The notes under the pieces: model-generated | Told to the model about the DNA's origin: nothing | Seen by the model: only the letters and a program-made list of their open reading frames with translations | The model's database searches: none | Source of the DNA: a virus | DNA: 20,298 bases | Virus record (IMG/VR): IMGVR_UViG_3300026510_000091 | Span: 1-20,298 of that record | Strand: one strand, 5' to 3' | Shown: piece by piece, positions 8,006 to 16,222 of the stretch | How positions within the stretch are numbered: the stretch's first letter is position 1 | Layout of the letters: each line of letters begins with the position of its first letter | Position numbers and translations under genes: made by a program

Positions 8006-9193
8006 TTATACTCCTCCTTCTTCTTGTGCGTCAATACAATCGTCCCAAATATCACAATCATCACAATCGTCATATTCGTCCGTATCTACGCCGAATTTAT
8101 GTTTAAATGGGCATTTACCAGATGGTTTAGATTTTACTTGCTTAGAAGGCTTCTTCTTTGTTTCTTTTACAGGCTTCTTTTTAGGCTGTTTGATGCCTAA
8201 CTGGTCGGCAACATCCTTCCTTAACTCATCTTCGTCTTCCTCATAATCATCAGCATCTATATCTAATGCCCTATCCTCAACAACCTCAGCTAATTCAACG
8301 AAATCCATGTCATTTAAATCGTCCCATGTCAAATCTTCTTCTTCCTCTTCCTCTGTCTTAGTGGTGGGTTTTACTGATTTCTTTTTTCTTGTTTTTACTG
8401 ATTTCTTTTTTCTTGTTTTTACTGGTGGTTCTTCTTCGGTCTCTTCTTCACTGTCTTCGTCCATTTCAAAGAATTTTAATTCCATTTCTTTGTAAGGTAA
8501 TTCAATTAATACTTTATCAAGGTCAGGAATATCCTCTATCAAATCTTCTTCAATAAGAGTATGTCTTTCAATAAAATCAATTCTATTTGCTTCTGCATAC
8601 TTATTACCTCCGAAACTCTCTTCTGACCACCTAACACGCAATGTAAGTCCTTCTTCCAAATCAGGAAATACTTCGTATTGTTCATCTTCTTCTAATTCCT
8701 CATTTAAAAGATTTTGAAAAAGGTATTGAGACATGTCAAAGATATGGATTTCTTCTTCCCTCTTCTTTACACCTCTTGGAATTACAAGGTATAGATTACG
8801 TTGCGAAGAATTATATGCCTTTAATTCGTCTTTATCAGCACCTTCTTTTGCTCTTTTTTTCCGGTATTCACAAATAGGACATTTTTTTCCAAAACTTGTA
8901 AGACAAACGACTGTTTCATTATCAGCTCCTACCTGTCTATGTGTACGGAATGGGCGTTTATACCACAAATCGCCTACCTGTGCAATCTGGTACTCGTCAT
9001 CTCTGTCGGGGTGTTTATCAAATGATACCGTATAAGGTATAATATCAATTTTTTCCCTTGCTCCTGGTGTAGGAGAATAAACCGGAATACCCTTTGGTAA
9101 CTGTAGATATCCATAAGAACTTCCTGCTCTCTTCTGACGTTGAGAGTCTTTACTTACTTTGCCCCTAAATGAGCTTTTTTTCTTTTTTGCCAT
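8006..9193 (-). CDS. ssb: Zinc-binding single-stranded DNA-binding protein (phage SSB, gp32 analogue)
   Basis: 395 residues in four parts. Residues 1-240 form the OB-type core with a zinc motif, His85, Cys97, then KKCPIC (Cys105, Cys108), as in gp32-type phage SSBs. Residues ~245-285 are a low-complexity linker with acidic runs and two copies of KTRKKKSV. Residues ~288-335 form a small acidic domain (DLNDMDFVELAEVVEDR) that resembles SAP-like modules. After a Lys/Pro linker the end has a second Cys cluster (Cys361, 377, 380, 386) in CPFKH and DDCDDCDIWDDC. The acidic tail should recruit replication partners, as SSB tails do. It sits upstream of recA. Confidence 0.8.
   Translation of the reverse strand: MAKKKKSSFRGKVSKDSQRQKRAGSSYGYLQLPKGIPVYSPTPGAREKIDIIPYTVSFDKHPDRDDEYQIAQVGDLWYKRPFRTHRQVGADNETVVCLTSFGKKCPICEYRKKRAKEGADKDELKAYNSSQRNLYLVIPRGVKKREEEIHIFDMSQYLFQNLLNEELEEDEQYEVFPDLEEGLTLRVRWSEESFGGNKYAEANRIDFIERHTLIEEDLIEDIPDLDKVLIELPYKEMELKFFEMDEDSEEETEEEPPVKTRKKKSVKTRKKKSVKPTTKTEEEEEEDLTWDDLNDMDFVELAEVVEDRALDIDADDYEEDEDELRKDVADQLGIKQPKKKPVKETKKKPSKQVKSKPSGKCPFKHKFGVDTDEYDDCDDCDIWDDCIDAQEEGGV
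8372..8419 (-). repeat. 24 bp tandem duplication in the SSB linker
   Basis: Two adjacent near-identical 24-base units encode KTRKKKSV twice in the SSB linker. The unit is in frame, so it only lengthens the flexible basic segment. Confidence 0.85.
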
Positions 9194-9210
9194 AATTTTC
9201 TGTTTTTAAA

Positions 9211-9702
9211 TTAATCTTTTTTACGTTTCATTTTTATTTTCTTATCACTCTTTCGTTGCACCTGTTTTTGTGTACTTTCATACGTCAAATCTCTTGGAAC
9301 GGAAGGACCTGCAAAGTAATTCTGCCCATGTAATACTACAAGATTTTGAAGTGCTGCCTTGCGTGTGCGGCTTATTTCATTCTTCGCAATTTCTGCAATG
9401 TTTAATTCATATTGGGTTTTTATCAGCTTTTCTTTTGCGTTCTTATGTCTTCTATGTGTCCTGTAATAGCTTTCTACATTAACAGCGGTAGGCTTAACCC
9501 CTTCTCCTAAGTAGGTATCAGGATCCTCATTAGCCTGTTGAATTAACTCTGCTCTTATTAACTTGACATGTTCCTCCGCTAATTGAACCGCTTCTACTTT
9601 CTCAGCCCAATATCTTCCATATTGCATCGCCAAAGATGCCTGATTAAGCCATTCTACATCTAATGCGGATTCATCTATTCTCATATCATTTTCAAAATCC
9701 AT
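9211..9702 (-). CDS. Conserved-looking helical phage protein, possible recombination mediator
   Basis: 163 residues, mostly helical. It has a central basic stretch (YYRTHRRHKNAKEKL), a region LQNLVVLHGQNYFAGPSVPRDL that looks like a conserved motif, and a very basic C-terminus (RKSDKKIKMKRKKD). It lies just upstream of the SSB gene in a recA/SSB operon. A small basic helical protein there could be a UvsY-like loader for RecA onto SSB-coated DNA, but I see no diagnostic UvsY motif, so this rests on position and composition. Spacing is 17 bases to the SSB start. Confidence 0.55.
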   Translation of the reverse strand: MDFENDMRIDESALDVEWLNQASLAMQYGRYWAEKVEAVQLAEEHVKLIRAELIQQANEDPDTYLGEGVKPTAVNVESYYRTHRRHKNAKEKLIKTQYELNIAEIAKNEISRTRKAALQNLVVLHGQNYFAGPSVPRDLTYESTQKQVQRKSDKKIKMKRKKD

Positions 9703-9714
9703 AACCTATTATTT

Positions 9715-10017
9715 TTAATTTTGTAAAGATTGTAGATATTCAAAGAAATTGACTAATTCTGCATCTATTACCGTCCATTTCATGTCTTGTATTAAAAGTA
9801 GTATCGTAGTTATTTCTTCCTTAGTTACTTGAATAGAAGGAGCTCTCTTTGCTATCTTAAACGTATTATATACGGCAATACGTTCTGCCATTTCAGAAAT
9901 CTTTATACCTTGTGCAGGCGGATTATCAAGGCAAATAAGCACTAAATCCGCGTACGTAAAGTCTTTTGGAAATTTCTTAGACTTTAATGGTTTGTTCACA
10001 AATGTAATTTTCTTCAT
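9715..10017 (-). CDS. Hypothetical protein, 100 residues
   Basis: A well-formed small ORF between the clamp loader (19-base spacer) and the 163-residue gene (12-base spacer). It starts MKKITFVNKPLKSKKFPKDF, and the rest is predicted helical, with CLDNPPAQGIKISEMAERI resembling a small helical fold. No catalytic or metal motif is visible. Its steady place in the replication operon suggests a replication or recombination accessory; otherwise unknown. Confidence 0.6.
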   Translation of the reverse strand: MKKITFVNKPLKSKKFPKDFTYADLVLICLDNPPAQGIKISEMAERIAVYNTFKIAKRAPSIQVTKEEITTILLLIQDMKWTVIDAELVNFFEYLQSLQN

Positions 10018-10036
10018 TTTAATCTATTTTTAATTA

Positions 10037-10951
10037 TTAACTATTTTTCACAACTGAATAAGAGGCAAACACTATCTGCGAGAACCCACTATTATAGGTA
10101 GGTTCAAGAAACTCTTCAAGCACTAATCCGGCCTTGGTATTGTCAGATTTTAATAGCACACTTGTAGCATACCCCAACACATGTCTTCTTATCCCTTCCG
10201 CATCCTGTTGCCTTAATCCTGATAGTATTTTAGACACTTGCTTCCAATTAGAATTTGCCAGTAAAGCTCTACATAATTCTATACTTTCTGACGTTTCCTT
10301 TTGAACTTGTTTAGCCGTTTCAAGTCGTTTATCCTCCTCTGTAGAAAGTACTTGTTCCAGTATTTGTAAGGCATTTCTTGGTATCCCACCTGCTTCTTTA
10401 ATAATCACCTGTAATACCTCCTTATCAAGTGCTTCCTTTTCTTTTCGTAAAACGTTCTTTAAAAGGCGTTTCATGTCAATTTCTTCTAATGGATTAACTT
10501 GTAACTGTGTGCATCTGTTCTTTACGGTAGGTAATACCTTTTGTGGGTCAGTGGTACACAAGATAAAATAAACATGTGGAGGGGTATCCTCAAGTATCTT
10601 TAATAAGGCGTTCTGAGCGTCTTTACTTAATTGATGCATCTCATCAAGTAGAAACACACGATAAGGGCTATTTACCGGCAAATACTGGGCATTCTTACGT
10701 ATCTCTCTAATTGTATCAATCCCCCTAAAATCCGCAGAATCAATCTCAGTAAAATCCTTATCTGATACTCCCAATGTCTTTCCCACAATACGTCCTAATG
10801 TAGTCTTTCCACAACCTGTCGTGCCGTGAAACATGAATACATGAGATGACGTATCAGGATTTTCCAGTAAACCTTTTAAACTGCTTACTATTTTTCTATT
10901 ACCTTTTACCTCTTCTAAGGTAAAAGGTCTGTATTTATGATATAGACTCAT
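10037..10951 (-). CDS. dnaX: DnaX-like clamp loader ATPase
   Basis: 304 residues, an AAA+ clamp-loader core. It starts SLYHKYRPFTLEEVKG, the typical DnaX/RFC opening. Walker A is GTTGCGKT (43-50), Walker B LLDEMHQL (101-108), sensor 1 around CTTDP (132-136), and KNRC (144-147) takes the place of the SRC arginine-finger motif. The zinc module of bacterial DnaX is absent, and the C-terminal collar is short. It would load the sliding clamp encoded at 13654-14661. It is the first gene after the polymerase-end terminator and a Bacteroidota-type promoter, so it likely opens the recombination transcript. Confidence 0.88.
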   Translation of the reverse strand: MSLYHKYRPFTLEEVKGNRKIVSSLKGLLENPDTSSHVFMFHGTTGCGKTTLGRIVGKTLGVSDKDFTEIDSADFRGIDTIREIRKNAQYLPVNSPYRVFLLDEMHQLSKDAQNALLKILEDTPPHVYFILCTTDPQKVLPTVKNRCTQLQVNPLEEIDMKRLLKNVLRKEKEALDKEVLQVIIKEAGGIPRNALQILEQVLSTEEDKRLETAKQVQKETSESIELCRALLANSNWKQVSKILSGLRQQDAEGIRRHVLGYATSVLLKSDNTKAGLVLEEFLEPTYNSGFSQIVFASYSVVKNS

Positions 10952-10976
10952 ATTATTCTTATTATTATGATTTTTA

Positions 10977-10984
10977 CAAAGTTA
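10977..10984 (-). promoter_or_regulatory. Bacteroidota-type -7 promoter element (TAACTTTG)
   Basis: On the minus strand TAACTTTG fits the Bacteroidota sigma-ABfr -7 consensus TAnnTTTG exactly, 25 bases before the clamp-loader ATG, in the only sizeable spacer of the replication region. The expected -33 TTTG is not clear: T-rich sequence is present at the right distance but no exact match. Confidence 0.5.
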
Positions 10985-11008
10985 CAAAAAAATAATGTAT
11001 TTAAAAAA

Positions 11009-11031
11009 CTTTTTAAAACTCTTTTAAAAAG
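11009..11031 (-). terminator. AT-only intrinsic terminator after the polymerase gene
   Basis: A perfect 10 bp inverted repeat, CTTTTTAAAA, loop GAG, TTTTAAAAAG, overlaps the polymerase stop codon and is followed on the minus strand by six Ts. The form is that of a rho-independent terminator, though an all-AT stem is weak; it may allow read-through. Confidence 0.5.
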
Positions 11032-13654
11032 GTGTTATGAATTCAGGAGAATACTCCTTTCTTTCTGCCCAACTGCCATCTACTGGACTTACTTCCGCAT
11101 CAATGGATAAAGGTACATTTATCCATTTAAACGCCTCGGGTAATTGAACCGTCGCAATGTAGGTAATGATGTTGTAAATATGTTCTAATTCTGTTGGGTG
11201 TACGTCTAATACTATTGCATCATGTATTTGTCCTACTATTTTAGAACGCATTTTTCTTGCCCGTAAAGCCTTATCTACTTCAATAAATGTCCATAGCAAG
11301 CAATGGAAGGCAGCGCCTTGAACAGGGTAGTTTATCACATCATTTCGTCCCATTACCCCTTGCACTACAAATCCAGTATATAAAGATGAATAACCATTCT
11401 TAAGATATTGTGAGTAATGCTTCTTTTTCCAATTATTATATACCTTAAATCTGTTATTCCAAAAATCGTACTCTATATCTTTAAGATGATTTTCAAAATC
11501 TGTGTATGATTTGATACCTACATTGATTAGGTGCTCTGCAATAGACATCTTCTTATTAAGAGGCACTCCCATATCCTTTTTCCATTTACCTTGTGGGAGA
11601 TGTAACCAATTGCTACACATATTATTTGCATTATTAGCATAATAATCTCCGTAGAATTGAGGGAAAATAAACGAATTCTTTGTTGCTGCTCTTAATAGGT
11701 TATGTTCAGGTAGATGTCTATCAAAGTCAGGTATTTTAAAAATCTGTTTCGCTGTATCTCCGTGCATATCAGTACCTTTATCTGTAAGATATTTAATCAT
11801 AATAGGGTCCTTATGATAACATGCAGCGATTGAAACTTCTAATCCTGAGAAATCCATTTCTAAGAATTGATGACCTGGTCTTGGTATAATAGCTCCTCTA
11901 ACTATTTTCATTGCCTTTTTATCCCTTTTAGGAATATTTTGGAAATTAGGGTTTGATGAACTGCTCCTATACGTACGGGCAAGGTGCAAATTAAAGAAAG
12001 GATGCAGCACTCCATTTACCTGTTCTCGTTCAAATGCAGTTAAATAGGTATCTCGTATCTTTAATAATTTTGTTCTTTCTAAAATCCACTTTAATTCTTC
12101 TATGTTCAGCATTTGCAATGCTTCTTCGTCTGTACTGCCTTTTCCTGTGTCTGTTAATTTCTTAGGAGTAATCTTCTTGACAATATATAAGAAGTGTCCT
12201 AATTGTGTACCGCTATTAAGATTGGGAGTGCCTTTTGTAGTGTGCTTCCAATGTCTGTAGAATGAACTGGCATAGATTTTCTTTTCTAATAACTCTATTT
12301 TTTTAGTCAATCTATGTTTTTGCTTAGAAATGTACGAAAGGTCAATTCTAAGCCCGTTTCTTTCTGCTCTGGCTAATGACAATATACCTTTATGGAAAAG
12401 TGTGTAGGCATTAGGAAAATTGCTATTTCTTGGAGATAAATAAGTCTCTCCTTGTGTTCCTATTATATACTTCCTTTGTAGCATTGATAAACGGTATTGG
12501 AAAATACTGTCATAGGCGCAATATTTAAGCACTTCCTTACCTATTACAGGGTCATCCATTACATTAGGGAGGTTATTCAGTGCATTCGCATTATTTTTCT
12601 CCTTAGATTTTAGATATGGACTTACATCACTATCGTAATCTATTATTCCAAAATTAACATAGGTCTGAAATTTTAAACCGCTTATGCCTTGTCTATTGTC
12701 TATTATGTGTGCCGCTTGCATACTGTCCCACAACCAATTCTTTACAGGTACTTTTAATCGTACGTTTGTCCATGTATCTTCGAATTTTATGTTATGAGCC
12801 ATTTTACCTACTTCTTCACGCTGCATTAAATCAGTAAAAGGTTTTCTTTTACTTCTATTTGTAGGCATTTTAAAGGTATATACTTTATCCTCTGAAATTG
12901 CCAAACTTGCACACACTATTCTATGTCCTTTTGCGTGAGGCTTTAATCCCGTTGTCTCATAGTCAAATGCAACGTTTCCTACCGTTATCTTATCGAAAAT
13001 TGATAAATCATCATCAAGATAGATTATCTCAGGCTCATGATATTTTCTAAAAGGAATAGTCAAATGTTGAACAGCCTTCTTTAAATCCTGCTTAAAAATA
13101 ACCTCCTCCACCTTATTAGTAGAAGATAATACCTTATTTACGTCTAACATAGGAGCAATCCATGTAGATAATACCTGGTCAGGTATTACAAAACCTCTCC
13201 ATTTATTTATATTCCCTAAATCTTTTTTCCATCTATTTCCAATTAAAGAATACAATGAAGTATCCCCAAAGAATACTATTAATTTAGGTCGTATTTCATC
13301 TATTACATGCATTAGTCTTTTACGACATGCTATTATTTGCGCCGTAGTAGCTTGTTTTTCTGTGTAACAACTTACTCCGTAGGTATTCACACAATCTTTG
13401 TCTAAGTCAATTCCGACCTCATCATAAACCTTTTTAAGGAACCTTGCGTCCTTACTTCTAAAAACCTTGCCTGTCTTGTCATCAATGGCAGAGGGAGAAG
13501 GAAATACATTAAGTATTCCTTTCTCTCCTGCTCCTGATGTAGTCAATTTAGGGTTACTACATTTCTTAGATAACCCACAAGATACACAAGAGTATATTTT
13601 CCCATCAGGGTGGGCTGTGCTTCGCACCTGTTTCTTTGTGAAGAACCCACTCAT
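11024..13654 (-). CDS. polA: Family A DNA polymerase with N-terminal UDG-like domain
   Basis: 876 residues from the ATG at 13654, which overlaps the clamp stop as TAATG; an upstream ATG at 13687 would overlap the clamp gene by 34 bases. Residues ~15-180 resemble a family 4 uracil-DNA glycosylase: Cys23, Cys26 (or Cys32), Cys96 and Cys110 in SCVSCGLSKKC, GVSC and IIACRKRL suit its iron-sulphur ligands, and RPKLIVFFGD follows. Residues ~225-390 are a 3'-5' exonuclease (Exo I DYE, Asp231/Glu233; Exo II HNIKFED; Exo III YCAYD, Asp382). The polymerase palm has motif A DFSGLEVS (Asp601, Glu606), motif B RAATK to FYG (Arg655, Lys659, Tyr668) and motif C IHDAI (His811, Asp812). SPO1-type phages are known to have UDG-PolA fusions. 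The glycosylase site looks degenerate. Confidence 0.9.
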   Translation of the reverse strand: MSGFFTKKQVRSTAHPDGKIYSCVSCGLSKKCSNPKLTTSGAGEKGILNVFPSPSAIDDKTGKVFRSKDARFLKKVYDEVGIDLDKDCVNTYGVSCYTEKQATTAQIIACRKRLMHVIDEIRPKLIVFFGDTSLYSLIGNRWKKDLGNINKWRGFVIPDQVLSTWIAPMLDVNKVLSSTNKVEEVIFKQDLKKAVQHLTIPFRKYHEPEIIYLDDDLSIFDKITVGNVAFDYETTGLKPHAKGHRIVCASLAISEDKVYTFKMPTNRSKRKPFTDLMQREEVGKMAHNIKFEDTWTNVRLKVPVKNWLWDSMQAAHIIDNRQGISGLKFQTYVNFGIIDYDSDVSPYLKSKEKNNANALNNLPNVMDDPVIGKEVLKYCAYDSIFQYRLSMLQRKYIIGTQGETYLSPRNSNFPNAYTLFHKGILSLARAERNGLRIDLSYISKQKHRLTKKIELLEKKIYASSFYRHWKHTTKGTPNLNSGTQLGHFLYIVKKITPKKLTDTGKGSTDEEALQMLNIEELKWILERTKLLKIRDTYLTAFEREQVNGVLHPFFNLHLARTYRSSSSNPNFQNIPKRDKKAMKIVRGAIIPRPGHQFLEMDFSGLEVSIAACYHKDPIMIKYLTDKGTDMHGDTAKQIFKIPDFDRHLPEHNLLRAATKNSFIFPQFYGDYYANNANNMCSNWLHLPQGKWKKDMGVPLNKKMSIAEHLINVGIKSYTDFENHLKDIEYDFWNNRFKVYNNWKKKHYSQYLKNGYSSLYTGFVVQGVMGRNDVINYPVQGAAFHCLLWTFIEVDKALRARKMRSKIVGQIHDAIVLDVHPTELEHIYNIITYIATVQLPEAFKWINVPLSIDAEVSPVDGSWAERKEYSPEFITPF

Positions 13655-14661
13655 TACTGCCTTTTTAACATAGATAAATACTTCCAATCGGTGTCAGAAA
13701 AGAACATCCTGTCAGTAGCTAATATAGCTTTATTTGTTCTCGACAAGATGTCTTTAAGTAAATAGGGAGTTATCTTAAATTCTATCTGCTCTCCTTTGTA
13801 TGTAACTCTCATTTTTTCCTCGTACCAACCGCCCGTCTCACTTTCACTTCTTACAATTAATGCACCTTTCTTTAAGATTAAAGAAATCGTCTCGTCTAAC
13901 ATATGTTCTCGCTTACTGAATACACCTGCCCTTTCTATTACATCTATTAGATTTTCAGGCAGTGTTATATCTTTTCCTTGCATTTCAAAGAATACAGAAG
14001 TATCAGGAAATTTATCCTCAAAAACTCTACAACTTATCACGCAGGAATCTTTTGTCTTAAAGTGAACCCAACCTTTTGTAATCGCTATCTTAATAGGAGA
14101 CATACGAGCAACCTTAATCGCTATATGTGCAGGTAAAAGAAAGTCCACAACCTGCATCTCTTCAGATAAGGTGTAATTAGCAATTCTATAATTATCTGAA
14201 CCTTCCATCTTAGTACTGGTAACATGTACACACGTAAGAACGGGGGTACTCATGTTTGTAGAACATGCTCCTGCCGTGAACTGTAATGCGGTATTGAAAT
14301 TCTCAGGTAAATGTACCCATTTTTTCTTTACGTTTATCTCTTCAAGTGGAAGCATTATTTCTTTAATTAAAGTAAACCCAGCCTTAGACCTACCAGCCTT
14401 AAACACAATTTGGGTATCTTCCTGTTCTACATTTATTTCTTCTGTATTTATCTTGTTCACGTAGGTAAACAATTCAGAAGCAGCAATCGCACCTATAATA
14501 GGTAGATTTACAGGACTTTGAATACTCATTTCGTCGTTGTAGGATATTACCTTATTATCTTTGAATACAAAGTAGGTGGATTGCTCAATTAGCTCTTTCG
14601 TAGCTACTGCAGGCCTAACAAATGTCAGTGCCTTTAATAATTCATTCTTATTTATTTTCAT
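13654..14661 (-). CDS. dnaN: Sliding clamp (DNA polymerase III beta-like)
   Basis: 335 residues with a DnaN-like opening (MKINKNELLKALTFVRPAVATK) and repeated beta-rich segments, e.g. LPENFNTALQF and LPENLIDVIERA, as expected for a ring of similar subdomains. The end, KAILATDRMFFSDTDWKYLSMLKRQ in two pieces, resembles the clamp C-terminus where the partner groove lies, though the bacterial MPMRL ending is absent. No catalytic residues are expected. It follows dpdA with an ATGA overlap and touches the polymerase start (TAATG), forming a clamp-polymerase pair. I rate family membership as probable because clamps diverge strongly. Confidence 0.72.
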   Translation of the reverse strand: MKINKNELLKALTFVRPAVATKELIEQSTYFVFKDNKVISYNDEMSIQSPVNLPIIGAIAASELFTYVNKINTEEINVEQEDTQIVFKAGRSKAGFTLIKEIMLPLEEINVKKKWVHLPENFNTALQFTAGACSTNMSTPVLTCVHVTSTKMEGSDNYRIANYTLSEEMQVVDFLLPAHIAIKVARMSPIKIAITKGWVHFKTKDSCVISCRVFEDKFPDTSVFFEMQGKDITLPENLIDVIERAGVFSKREHMLDETISLILKKGALIVRSESETGGWYEEKMRVTYKGEQIEFKITPYLLKDILSRTNKAILATDRMFFSDTDWKYLSMLKRQ

Positions 14662-15632
14662 ATGAATAATGTATTTTGCTTATTAATTTTAAATTGTTCT
14701 TGCGAATGTAATTTCTCATAGGTATTAAAAAAAGAAATATTAACCGCATTTCTTATTAGATATGAATTAACTACTCCCTCCTTTAGGATTACCTTTACAC
14801 GAAGTTTCTGCGAGTCCACGAACTTCTCATTCTTATTAAGAACATACCCCTTTTCTACGTTTTTCCATTCAGATTCCCCCAGTACATATCCAATACTTTC
14901 AAGGTATTCTTGTATTATTTTTTTCTGTAAAGGTGGGTAAGAATTATAATGTGCTCCTTTTATATTAATTTGAGGAGAATCATCAGATATCACACATGTA
15001 TAGGGTTTTTTATAAGAAAATCTACCATTAATTTTATTAGGCACAAATATCTTACCGGTGATGCCTGTCATTAACCAATATGTGCTATCTACAGAATGCC
15101 ACGGGTATCTGTTCATTAATGAGAACGACGTTACTCCAAATCCATGTACCTTTACCTCCTTACCTATTCTATTAATCTCAGAAAAGCAATAATCTAAGAA
15201 TTGCGTTCTTTCTGTAGAACCGTACCCACTTGCGGTACCGCCTATACAAAAATATGGGTACTTATCAATACACCTATGTAGATACTTAACAGGCTCCATT
15301 ATGTGGAAAACAGGTAAAGGAGAAAATCCATTACGTTCCATTATACGTTGATTGCGCCAGGTTCCTTTAACATCTCCGATTACATCAAGATTTGGATAAA
15401 TTGTGATATACTCTTTATTATCCTCAATAAATTGCATATATGCATCTAAAGAGATAGTAACACCTTTAGATTTTGCACTATAGGCGCCTGAATCTAAGAA
15501 TAAATTCCTATTTTTCCAATGAGCGCCTAACTTAGGTTTATCAAAGAATGATAGTAATCTATTATGTATCATTCTCTCCCAACCTATTTTCTCAGGATTG
15601 GATGATGCACTTCCAGCAAGGTAAATCCTCAT
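14658..15632 (-). CDS. dpdA: DpdA-like DNA guanine transglycosylase (TGT paralogue)
   Basis: 324 residues. Tied to the tRNA-guanine transglycosylase fold by FLDSGAYSA (45-53, aligning with the TGT DSGGF substrate site), NLDVIGD (81-87), PVFH (107-110), CIGGTASGYG (129-138), VHGFGVTS (162-169) and SVDS (180-183), where Asp182 is the likely nucleophile. The Cys-rich zinc site of tRNA-type TGT is not seen. DpdA enzymes swap guanine in DNA for preQ0-type bases, which protects phage DNA from restriction. The neighbours supply that base: folE (ATGA overlap), queC, queD and queE. The C-terminal ~100 residues (from about 225) carry no motif I know and may bind DNA. Confidence 0.82.
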   Translation of the reverse strand: MRIYLAGSASSNPEKIGWERMIHNRLLSFFDKPKLGAHWKNRNLFLDSGAYSAKSKGVTISLDAYMQFIEDNKEYITIYPNLDVIGDVKGTWRNQRIMERNGFSPLPVFHIMEPVKYLHRCIDKYPYFCIGGTASGYGSTERTQFLDYCFSEINRIGKEVKVHGFGVTSFSLMNRYPWHSVDSTYWLMTGITGKIFVPNKINGRFSYKKPYTCVISDDSPQINIKGAHYNSYPPLQKKIIQEYLESIGYVLGESEWKNVEKGYVLNKNEKFVDSQKLRVKVILKEGVVNSYLIRNAVNISFFNTYEKLHSQEQFKINKQNTLFI

Positions 15633-16222
15633 TTTGTAAGATTTAAAAATTCTTGTCTAACTTCTTGTTTTTCAATAAAAATTCCTGTTAGACGTGTAGT
15701 AGTCATTGTGCCTTGTTTCTTTGCTCCTCGCATGGTCTTACAAAGATGTTCTCCTTGCATCATAAGAGCAATGCCTAAAGGAGGATAGGTATCATCTAAT
15801 GCCTTTTCGATGTACCGAACAATCTCAGCCACAAGACGTTCCTGTATTTGTAACTTCGCACTGAAATAATCCACGGTACGAGCAATTTTGGACAAGCCTA
15901 ATAATTTGCCTTTTGGGTGCGGTATGTACGCGAACCAATACCTACCGAAAAAAGGCAACATGTGGTGTTCGCATTGTGAATGAAACGTTCCAGTATCTAC
16001 AATCATCTGGTCGTAGATTATTCCGTCATTTCCGTTTCTGAATGTTGTTATTTTAGGAGCTTGTTGCGGGTCATATCCTTTAAAAAGCTCCCCCCACATA
16101 CGAACAACACGTTCAGGAGTACCTTGCAAACCTTCACGTTCAGGATTTTCTCCTATTTCTTTCAATAACTGGCGAATAACTTTTTCACTTTCTTTCGCCT
16201 GTATAGGATTATTTGTTTTCAT
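15629..16222 (-). CDS. folE: GTP cyclohydrolase I
   Basis: 197 residues, the usual length. FolE converts GTP to dihydroneopterin triphosphate, the first step to 7-deazaguanine. Zinc and active-site motifs are CEHHMLPF (Cys84, His87) and GEHLCKTMRG (His159, Cys161), with GLSKIAR (109-115) and QERL (127-130). The start gives an ATGA overlap with the sulfotransferase-like gene and the end overlaps dpdA by 4 bases, so it is translated as part of the modification operon. A phage copy would raise precursor flux during infection. Confidence 0.96.
   Translation of the reverse strand: MKTNNPIQAKESEKVIRQLLKEIGENPEREGLQGTPERVVRMWGELFKGYDPQQAPKITTFRNGNDGIIYDQMIVDTGTFHSQCEHHMLPFFGRYWFAYIPHPKGKLLGLSKIARTVDYFSAKLQIQERLVAEIVRYIEKALDDTYPPLGIALMMQGEHLCKTMRGAKKQGTMTTTRLTGIFIEKQEVRQEFLNLTK

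Noticed and set aside
13655-13687. Polymerase start at 13687
   Set aside because: It needs a 34-base overlap with the clamp gene; the ATG at 13654 gives the compact TAATG junction and keeps all domains.
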